Shown here: positions 1 through 4,285 of the stretch, piece by piece
Layout of the letters: every line of letters starts with the position of its first letter
Numbering within the stretch: the stretch's first letter is position 1
NCBI GenBank assembly: GCA_009889585.1
Contig: WUQV01000250.1
Location: 1 to 6,853, forward strand
Reading direction: 5' to 3'
DNA length: 6,853 nucleotides
Source: Candidatus Bathyarchaeota archaeon
GTDB lineage: Archaea > Thermoproteota > Bathyarchaeia > Bathyarchaeales > WUQV01
The notes under the pieces: generated by a model
The model's database searches: none
What the model saw: only the letters and a program-made list of their open reading frames with translations
What the model was told of the DNA's origin: nothing
Program-made: the position numbers and the translations under genes

Positions 1-190
1 ATATCCTTCACTCAGTAGGCATGGGACGGGCCGAATTTACGCCTGTGGAGATCAAGGCCTCCGTAACCTGTCCTTCCAGACGTGGCTGAAGGAAAGTTTC
101 CGCCGACGGGAAACTGCGCTCTGGGTGGATGGAGATCGAGCCTGGTCGTTGAAGCAGGAAGCCCCTTCAGATAAGGAAGGGGTAGTTCAC
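1..190 (+). mobile_element. Right end of an IS200/IS605-family (TnpB) insertion element
   Basis: The first 190 bases contain the C-terminal coding part of a TnpB protein followed by a terminal structure typical of this family. This structure is a GC-rich hairpin (162-182) close behind the 'KQEAPS' codons, then a short tail ending TAGTTCAC at 183-190. IS200/IS605 elements have no terminal inverted repeats; they end in subterminal hairpins recognised by the TnpA Y1 transposase, which cuts next to a short tetra- or pentanucleotide. I place the boundary after TTCAC at 190 because the family-like sequence stops there and AT-rich flank begins. The left end, and any tnpA, lie outside the window. Whether the element is intact cannot be seen. 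The exact boundary is inferred. Confidence 0.7.
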
Positions 191-289
191 TATTCCCCTT
201 ATTCGCCTAAACGTTCGCAGATTTTTCATGATATTTTAAGTTACAAATACATCCTCTTAAACATATTAAGAGGAAGGACGTCTAAATAA
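2..289 (+). CDS. tnpB: RNA-guided endonuclease TnpB (IS605 OrfB), C-terminal part only
   Basis: This frame is open from the left edge to a TAA at 287-289, 95 codons. It reads ...GRIYACGDQGLRNLS..., then AWSLKQEAPSDKEG. 'ACGD' followed about 40 residues later by 'KQEAPS' is the characteristic end of archaeal TnpB proteins, after the RuvC-like and OrfB zinc-ribbon regions. TnpB is a nuclease guided by an omega-RNA made from the 3' end of its own element; it cuts the empty donor site and so helps the transposon persist. The catalytic RuvC residues are upstream of the window, so activity cannot be judged. The codons after about 190 lie beyond the predicted element end, so the last 33 residues are encoded by flanking DNA. 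The stop abuts the GTG at 290. Confidence 0.72.
   Translation, partial: YPSLSRHGTGRIYACGDQGLRNLSFQTWLKESFRRRETALWVDGDRAWSLKQEAPSDKEGVVHYSPYSPKRSQIFHDILSYKYILLNILRGRTSK
60..206 (+). ncRNA. Probable 3' portion of a TnpB omega-RNA with its guide
   Basis: In known TnpB systems the omega-RNA scaffold overlaps the 3' end of tnpB and finishes at the right end of the element, and the guide is copied from the flanking DNA. That arrangement would put the scaffold up to 190, including the 7-bp hairpin at 162-182, and a guide of about 16 nt at 191-206 (TATTCCCCTTATTCGC). The 5' boundary is an estimate. This is inference from family architecture; no promoter or processing site is visible. Confidence 0.42.
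162..182 (+). repeat. Right-end hairpin of the IS605-type element
   Basis: CCCCTTC at 162-168 pairs perfectly with GAAGGGG at 176-182 around a 7-nt loop. It sits 8 nt before the predicted element end, where IS200/IS605 elements carry the hairpin bound by TnpA and where the last omega-RNA stem is found. Confidence 0.65.
231..240 (+). promoter_or_regulatory. TATA-like box for the MNT/HEPN locus
   Basis: ATATTTTAAG lies in the AT-rich stretch between the TnpB element and the GTG at 290. Initiation about 25 bases downstream would fall inside the inverted repeat centred at 263. A second AT-rich stretch at 256-266 is an alternative that would give a nearly leaderless message. Sequence resemblance only. 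Confidence 0.35.
252..274 (+). promoter_or_regulatory. Perfect 9-bp inverted repeat, candidate operator or SD-masking hairpin
   Basis: TCCTCTTAA at 252-260 is the exact reverse complement of TTAAGAGGA at 266-274, with a 5-base spacer. It ends 15 bases before the GTG of the nucleotidyltransferase gene. The right arm contains the purine-rich AAGAGGA stretch that, with the following AGG, would act as the ribosome-binding site. It could therefore be a DNA operator over the transcription start, as expected for an autoregulated toxin-antitoxin operon, or an RNA hairpin that hides the binding site. The sequence does not decide between these. Confidence 0.5.
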
Positions 290-565
290 GTGGGGGCAGG
301 TACGGCTAAGGACGTTATAATGAAGCTTAAAGAGGCTATAAGTAAGAACGAAAACGTGCTATTGGCTTACCTCTTCGGCTCAAGGGCAAAGGGCATAAGC
401 TCACCAATAAGCGATTATGACGTAGCAGTCCTACTTAGAAATAACGACTTAAGGAGTTTAGGCGAGGTTCTATTCGCCGTATCAAAGGCTCTAAGGGCGA
501 GGGAAGATTTCGTAGACATACTTGACCTTAAAATTGCGCCTATATATCGGCTGTCAAGGGATTAG
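290..565 (+). CDS. MNT-type minimal nucleotidyltransferase (MntA-like antitoxin), C-terminally truncated
   Basis: This encodes 91 residues of the pol-beta-type nucleotidyltransferase fold. The active-site motif is clear: 'LFGSRAKG' (G30, S31), then 'SDYD' (D42 and D44), and the third carboxylate in 'FVDILDL' (D76). MntA antitoxins of HEPN/MNT modules use this site to add AMP units to a tyrosine of the HepT toxin and so silence it. The GTG start follows an AAGAGGAAGG stretch by about 12 bases; ATG at 320 is a shorter alternative that still keeps the motif. Related proteins usually run a few tens of residues past the third Asp, whereas here the protein stops 15 residues after D76. Downstream lies the second half of a HepT gene in the -1 frame, so the end of this gene seems to have been lost together with the start of its partner. 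The catalytic core may be intact; a working antitoxin is doubtful. Confidence 0.75.
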   Translation: MGAGTAKDVIMKLKEAISKNENVLLAYLFGSRAKGISSPISDYDVAVLLRNNDLRSLGEVLFAVSKALRAREDFVDILDLKIAPIYRLSRD

Positions 566-819
566 GAGCAGTTATAGCTTATAGAGAGTATGTAGATAAG
601 CTCGTGAAATCGAAGCTTATGGAAAACGAGCTTGGAGATTACGTGAAGCTCATCATCGCCCTCCGAAATAGGCTCATACATAGATATCTCATAATAACCC
701 CTGAAGAGTTATGGCAAATGGCATCAAAACTCATATTAATCATAATCCCAAAGTTTAAGGAGTGGGTGCTCGACGTAGTTAAAGCGCATGAGGAAAGTAG
801 CTCCTTAGAAGAATTATGA
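532..819 (+). pseudogene. HepT-like HEPN toxin (DUF86), N-terminal half missing
   Basis: The frame is open from 532 (after TAA at 529-531) to TGA at 817-819. Its product contains 'KGLG', 'AYREYVDKLVK', 'DYVKLIIALRNRLIHRY' and 'EELW', matching the second half of HepT/DUF86 proteins in order. The RX4HXY motif is complete in 'RNRLIHRY': the Arg and His form the RNase site, and the final Tyr is the residue AMPylated by MntA. The first two helices, roughly 60 residues, are absent. There is no good start: GTG at 604 (71 codons) and ATG at 619 both lie inside the domain, without a ribosome-binding site. It overlaps the end of the nucleotidyltransferase gene in the -1 frame. The simplest reading is an internal deletion that removed the 3' end of mntA and the 5' half of hepT. 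A half-HEPN fold is unlikely to be an active toxin. Confidence 0.65.
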
Positions 820-892
820 AGGCTCTTAAAAACTAACTAAGTTAGAGGATACGTGTAGCTCATTCATTAAGTCGCTTCAAAGGGCTTGCATG

Positions 893-1258
893 CTAAGGCT
901 TACGTGGAACTCGGAAGTGAGACTCCCTTCCAGCGCTGACGTACTCCCCTCCAGCGCTGCGTACTATCGAAGCTATCTTAGCGAAGTTTTCGGAGCCGAG
1001 GTAATGGCGCGGCCTAATTAAAAGGTGGTCTTTGGCCTCCTCAAAGTCGAGGAGGAGCCTTAAGTCCTCAGGGAACATCATGCGAACGTCCTCGAGGCCG
1101 TACATACGAGGCGGAGCTGGGGCGATTGGAGGCCCGACGGCCTTCAACGTGGTCACGAGCTCGTGTAAGTCCTTAGCCAATCCCTCTAGGACTACGATGA
1201 GGTCCTCTATCCTCTTCATTAGCCTCTCGGCCAAGGGCTCTTCCTTCGCCTTGTTCAT
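893..1258 (-). CDS. Small conserved-looking archaeal protein of unknown function
   Basis: I do not recognise a named family. The 121-residue product has three visible parts. Residues about 1-42 are charged with regular leucines, likely helical or coiled coil. Residues about 43-52 are a Pro/Ala linker (PPIAPAPP). The C-terminal domain has 'FPEDLRLLLDF', then 'IRPRHYLGSENFAKIASIVR' and 'GGEYVSAGRESHFRV'. The last segment has the look of a compact conserved domain ending in a basic, aromatic tail that could touch nucleic acid, but that is a guess. The ATG is well supported by GAGGTGA four bases upstream and a TATA-like box about 30 bases upstream. Those signals make this the real gene rather than the overlapping plus-strand frame. 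It is divergent from rtcA and convergent with the HEPN remnant, with 73 bases between the two ends. Confidence 0.7.
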   Translation of the reverse strand: MNKAKEEPLAERLMKRIEDLIVVLEGLAKDLHELVTTLKAVGPPIAPAPPRMYGLEDVRMMFPEDLRLLLDFEEAKDHLLIRPRHYLGSENFAKIASIVRSAGGEYVSAGRESHFRVPRKP

Positions 1259-1262
1259 GAAT

Positions 1263-1297
1263 TCACCTCAAAAGAATGATATCTTAAGCTATATAAA
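1263..1297 (-). promoter_or_regulatory. Promoter and ribosome-binding site of the 121-residue gene
   Basis: Read on the minus strand, a TATA-like TTTATATAGC (1297-1288) precedes GAGGTGA (1269-1263), which is 4 bases before the ATG at 1258. Start of transcription would fall near 1270, giving a very short leader. The plus-strand complement (TATATAAA) could also serve rtcA. Confidence 0.5.
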
Positions 1298-1329
1298 GGG
1301 CCTTTAAATTCGCGTGAGCGAATCGGTGA
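1294..1329 (+). promoter_or_regulatory. Promoter region and ribosome-binding site of rtcA
   Basis: CCTTTAAATT (1301-1310) is a TATA-like box about 30-38 bases before the GTG at 1340, and GGTGA at 1325-1329 lies 10 bases before it. TAAAGG (1294-1299) and CCTTTA (1301-1306) form a 6-bp dyad around one G between the divergent TATA-like boxes. That position could let one factor affect both directions. Confidence 0.42.
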
Positions 1330-1339
1330 CGAACGAGGC

Positions 1340-2377
1340 GTGATCTCGATCGACGGAAGTAAAAAGAGCGGAAGCGGCACCATATTAAGGCTATCGATCG
1401 CTTTAGCTAGCATCATCAAGGAGCCGCTTCACATTTATAACGTTAGACGGAAGAGGCCTCAACCTGGGCTAAGGCCTCAACACCTTGAGGCAGTGTTAAC
1501 GGCCGCCAAGCTTTGTAACGCAGAAGTGGAAGGGGCGACGTTGGGCTCCGAGGAGCTATGGTTCAAGCCTGGCGACATAACGGGCGGCGACATCAACGCT
1601 GAGATAGGGACGGCCGGTAGCATACCGATGTTGATCATGACGATTTTACCGATTTGCGCGTTTGCGGAACGACAAGTGAGGTTGCGTATAAGGCGAGGGG
1701 GAACTGACGTTTCGAACGCCCCGACTATCAACTACGTACAGTACGTAATGCTGCGGCTGTTAGAGCGGATGAACATTAAGACGAGGCTCATGATTCATAA
1801 GTACGGTTATTATCCAAAGGGGATGGGCGAAGTCACGTTAGAAGTTTGGCCGTGTCAAAAGCTAAGCTCCATTCGTCTCGATGAGTTCGGATCCATAAAG
1901 AGGATCGGCGGGATCTCTGTTTGTACGTTTCTAGAGGATCGAAGGGTCGCTGATCGACAAGCCAAAGCGGCTAACGACTACCTAAGGGAGCGCGGCTTCG
2001 AAGCGAACATTCGAATCGTCAACGATCGATCGAACCCGCTTCAAAAAGGCAGCTCGTTAGTCTTGTGGGCTGAGACGGATAAAGGCGCTTTGCTCGGCGG
2101 GGACGCCATTGGCGAGCTTAAAAAGCCGAGCGAATCGGTCGGGCGAGAGGCTGCTGAAAACCTCGTTAAGGAGGTTAATGCGAAGGCGACAGTGGACGTA
2201 CACATGGCTGATATCTTGGTGCCGTACGTAGCGCTTGCGTATGATGAATCCGTTTACTTAACTCGTTCGATGACAGATCATTTGGATACAAATATTTGGT
2301 TGGCGGAGGAGATATTGGGTGTGAAGTTTCATATCTCAAAGGTTAATCATTTGTATAAAATTGAAAAACGAGCGTGA
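1340..2377 (+). CDS. rtcA: RNA 3'-terminal phosphate cyclase, archaeal variant
   Basis: The 345-residue product matches the usual RtcA length (about 340). The enzyme converts an RNA 3'-phosphate to a 2',3'-cyclic phosphate by adenylating a catalytic histidine and then the RNA end. Motifs in order are 'IDGS' (4-7), 'KRPQPGLRPQHLEAV' (38-52), 'EIGTAGS' (88-94), 'GGTDV' (120-124), 'YYPKGMGEV' (157-165), a probable RTC insert domain (about 180-270), 'VGREAA' (267-272) and 'VDVHMAD' (285-291). H314 in 'TDHLDTNIW' lines up with the nucleotidylated His309 of the E. coli enzyme. The unusual part is the N-terminal signature: bacterial and many archaeal enzymes have GEGGGQILR, while this one has KSGSGTILR. 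I believe a subset of archaeal members share that form. The GTG start is preceded by GGTGA, and no other in-frame start lies nearby. It is followed immediately by the FAU-1 gene. G+C falls sharply in its last 100 bases. Confidence 0.9.
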   Translation: MISIDGSKKSGSGTILRLSIALASIIKEPLHIYNVRRKRPQPGLRPQHLEAVLTAAKLCNAEVEGATLGSEELWFKPGDITGGDINAEIGTAGSIPMLIMTILPICAFAERQVRLRIRRGGTDVSNAPTINYVQYVMLRLLERMNIKTRLMIHKYGYYPKGMGEVTLEVWPCQKLSSIRLDEFGSIKRIGGISVCTFLEDRRVADRQAKAANDYLRERGFEANIRIVNDRSNPLQKGSSLVLWAETDKGALLGGDAIGELKKPSESVGREAAENLVKEVNAKATVDVHMADILVPYVALAYDESVYLTRSMTDHLDTNIWLAEEILGVKFHISKVNHLYKIEKRA

Positions 2378-2390
2378 TTGGTGCTCCTTA

Positions 2391-3830
2391 TTGTTGAAGG
2401 CTAAGGTTAGAGGGATTTATTCAACGGCTTTAACGAAAGTCCTTCTTGATAATGGCTTTGAAATAGTTTGGCCTTCGATGGCTATTAAGGAGAGGTTTAA
2501 ATTAAAGGAGAGCATGGATGCGCCGGATTTAATAATAAAGGATAAAGGTAATTTACAAGGAGCGAAAGTTCTTGGAACGGGTGAGGCAGTAGATCAATTT
2601 AGATTAATTTTACATAAGAACTTTGATGATGTTATAATAAGGAAGTGGTTGGTTACTGTGAATGGTGTTTATAAGGGAGTGATAAGAGGAGGTAATGCTA
2701 AAGTAGCTTTGGTAGATATAGGGTTAGCTCTTGGTAGGATATTAAGGGAAGAATTAAGGGGTGTTGATGAATCTAAGCCTATTCTTGTTCAAGTTGAAAG
2801 AAAAAAGTTAGGATCAAAGCATCCAATCCTTACGACTAAAGTGAAAATGGTGGGAAAATATGCATTATTAATACCAATACAGAAGATCGGCGTTAGTTTA
2901 AAGATACGAGATGCAAAGAAAAGGTTTGAGCTTTATGATCTTGGTAAGCAGCTAGCTCTGCAAAATTTAGGTATTATTTGGCGATCAGCTGCGGTTGCTC
3001 AACCAATTAATGTATTGAAGGATGAAGTAGAAAACCTTATAAAATTAAGGGATGAAATCATGATGAAGGCTGAAAGAGCTGAAGCTCCAAGCCTCATTTG
3101 GGATGGATTTTATTATATGAGTGTGGAGTTTCCCTCTTTATCTAAGAAGAGGCTAGATGAAATTCGTGCTCCTATTGTACCTACGTTAGAAAATCATCAT
3201 TATTATAAGGCTTGTGGTGGGAATATTTCATCGACATTAGATATGGCTGAGAAGCTTTTAGAAAAAGGGGAGTCAAAAGAAGTAGTTGAAAGGCTTTTTC
3301 ATCAAATGATTGAAGGCCAGTTTCCAATGGAGGGATCGATAATAAGTATTGAACATGTGAAATTAAGTGGAAGAGTTATTAAACTTGGGGAAGCGATAGT
3401 TAAAGAGCTCAAAGGTGATGAAATTTCCTTTCAACGTGTTTTTAAAAAGGCTGGGACTTATGATTGCTTAAAGACGAAGAAGGAACCTGGAGATTTAGCT
3501 ATAAGTGAGGTTAAACTAGGCGAATGGTATTTAAAAACTAAATATTTTTCACAATGTGGTCAGTTTAAGGGAGCTTATATTAATATTAATACTCCTATTG
3601 AGCTTTATCCTCATAAGTTACATTATGTGGATTTAGAAGTTGATATTTGTATATTGCCAGATGGTACGGTTAAAGTTGTAGATGAAGCTAAGTTGGAAAG
3701 AGCTCTTAAAAATCAAGTCATTAGTGAGAAGTTAGCTCAAATCGTCAAGGAGAAGGTTAGGGAAGTAGTTAAAGATGTACTTAAGGTTGCCTCAAGCCCT
3801 TCTAAAAGCATGAACCTTCGTTCACAATAG
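2391..3830 (+). CDS. FAU-1-type RNA-binding protein / ribonuclease (RNase E/G-like with DUF402)
   Basis: This encodes an archaeal FAU-1 (AU-1) homologue of about 479 residues, a usual length for the family. FAU-1 proteins bind AU-rich RNA, and the Pyrococcus protein has been linked to RNase activity and 5S rRNA maturation. The N-terminal half resembles the S1-side part of RNase E/G: 'ILVQVERKKLGSKHPILTT' (131-149) then 'GKYALLIP' (155-162), followed by 'GIIWRSAA' (194-201). The middle has the FAU-1 signature 'FPSLSKKRLDEIR' and 'HHYYKACGG'. The C-terminal DUF402 domain (about 345-435) shows 'EPGDLAISEV', 'EWYLKTKYFS' and 'YININTPIELYP'. The Asp-bearing catalytic segment of bacterial RNase E was not found. 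I chose TTG 2391 because GGTG lies 7 bases upstream and the family usually has few residues before 'VRGIY'. TTG 2361 would add 10 residues and overlap rtcA by 17 bases. The gene is strikingly AT-rich compared with its neighbours. Confidence 0.88.
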   Translation: MLKAKVRGIYSTALTKVLLDNGFEIVWPSMAIKERFKLKESMDAPDLIIKDKGNLQGAKVLGTGEAVDQFRLILHKNFDDVIIRKWLVTVNGVYKGVIRGGNAKVALVDIGLALGRILREELRGVDESKPILVQVERKKLGSKHPILTTKVKMVGKYALLIPIQKIGVSLKIRDAKKRFELYDLGKQLALQNLGIIWRSAAVAQPINVLKDEVENLIKLRDEIMMKAERAEAPSLIWDGFYYMSVEFPSLSKKRLDEIRAPIVPTLENHHYYKACGGNISSTLDMAEKLLEKGESKEVVERLFHQMIEGQFPMEGSIISIEHVKLSGRVIKLGEAIVKELKGDEISFQRVFKKAGTYDCLKTKKEPGDLAISEVKLGEWYLKTKYFSQCGQFKGAYININTPIELYPHKLHYVDLEVDICILPDGTVKVVDEAKLERALKNQVISEKLAQIVKEKVREVVKDVLKVASSPSKSMNLRSQ

Positions 3831-3848
3831 AATGCGTTAGGAAGAGGT

Positions 3849-3880
3849 TTAGCCATGATCATATAGCTAACTACATTTTT
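3849..3880 (+). terminator. Possible transcription end of the rtcA/FAU-1 operon
   Basis: TTAGC (3849-3853) pairs with GCTAA (3866-3870), with a partly paired interior and a short loop. CTACA and then five Ts (3876-3880) follow, and the run continues into a pyrimidine-rich stretch. The site begins 19 bases after the FAU-1 stop. Archaea terminate mainly at T-runs, so the T5 may matter more than the imperfect stem. Confidence 0.35.
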
Positions 3881-4123
3881 CCTTCCATCGCCCTTCTCCT
3901 CGGCCTTGCTGAGAGAGGGTGAACCTTTTGTTTCTAAACTTCAAAAAGCCCACGATCCGAAAAAGGCGCCTTCCGGCCCCTCGGAGGTAAAGGAACAATC
4001 TATGAGGGATTGTTTCAACGCGCTAAACCTTCATTCGTTCTGGCCATTTTCAAGGGAGGACGTTGAAGCTTGAAGCAACCTTCTAAGCGCCAGCGAAGCC
4101 AGAATAAGGGCTCGATGGCGAGG

Positions 4124-4162
4124 GCTTTCGTTTTAGTGTAGCGAAATAGCTTTCGTTTTAGT
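4124..4162 (+). repeat. 14-bp direct repeat (tandem-type duplication, 25-bp period)
   Basis: GCTTTCGTTTTAGT occurs at 4124-4137 and again at 4149-4162, exactly 25 bases apart. This fits a slipped-strand duplication. The first copy leads into a TAG stop in the frame where the second copy stays open to a TAA before 4250, so the duplication may have disrupted a short reading frame. Confidence 0.6.
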
Positions 4163-4213
4163 AACCCATACAATACTCTTAATCTACGCAGGTTGTAGGA
4201 TCGAGGTTGCTTG

Positions 4214-4230
4214 TAACCCTGTGAGGGTTA
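4214..4230 (+). promoter_or_regulatory. Perfect 7-bp dyad upstream of the UPF0182 promoter
   Basis: TAACCCT (4214-4220) and AGGGTTA (4224-4230) are perfect reverse complements around GTG. The dyad ends about 11 bases before the TATA-like box, a position suited to an archaeal activator or repressor. No factor can be named. Confidence 0.38.
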
Positions 4231-4240
4231 GAAAACTTAG

Positions 4241-4281
4241 CTTTTAAAGAGGTGATGGAACTCCTATGATGAGGTTAGAGG
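4241..4281 (+). promoter_or_regulatory. TATA-like box and ribosome-binding sites of the UPF0182 gene
   Basis: CTTTTAAAGA (4241-4250) would place initiation near 4270. GAGG at 4278-4281 lies 4 bases before the ATG at 4286 and supports that start. A stronger-looking GAGGTGA at 4249-4255 lies 10 bases before a different ATG (4266) that opens only a 41-codon frame, so the leader layout is ambiguous. Confidence 0.42.
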
Positions 4282-4285
4282 CAGC

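Larger units (their letters stand above)
3831..4285. other. 455-bp region without a convincing gene, with several stem-loops
   Basis: No reading frame here looks like a protein I recognise. The longest plus-strand frame noticed runs from TTG 3906 to TGA 4073 (55 codons); it has no ribosome-binding site and no recognisable motif. The region does hold ordered structure. CCT(T)CCG pairs with CGGAGG (3969-3987, one bulge). GGAACAATC pairs with GATTGTTTC with one G-T wobble (3992-4016, 7-nt loop). CGCCA pairs with TGGCG around AGCC/GGCT (4088-4120). A direct repeat lies at 4124-4162 and a 7-bp dyad at 4214-4230. It could be a decayed gene or element, or it could encode a structured RNA. I searched it by eye for tRNA and C/D-box patterns and found none that were complete. 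Confidence 0.45.

Noticed and set aside
833..845. CTAACT/AGTTAG dyad after the HEPN remnant
   Set aside because: A 6-bp dyad with a 1-base centre and no T-run after it; not enough to call a terminator or operator.
1032..1307. Open plus-strand frame opposite the 121-residue minus-strand gene
   Set aside because: Its product is serine/arginine-rich without domain character, while the minus-strand frame has GAGGTGA, a TATA-like box and a patterned domain.
1477..1731. Open minus-strand frame inside rtcA
   Set aside because: It lies wholly opposite conserved rtcA motifs and has no start signals of its own.
3906..4073. 55-codon plus-strand frame starting at TTG
   Set aside because: No ribosome-binding site, no recognisable motif, and it crosses the strongest stem-loop of the region; it is too weak to call a gene.
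4124..4162. Direct repeat considered as the start of a CRISPR array
   Set aside because: Only two 14-bp copies with an 11-base interval; repeat and spacer lengths are far too short and no third copy exists.
4266..4272. ATGATGA resembling a C box of an archaeal C/D RNA
   Set aside because: No CTGA D box at a suitable distance, and the position overlaps the leader and start of the UPF0182 gene.
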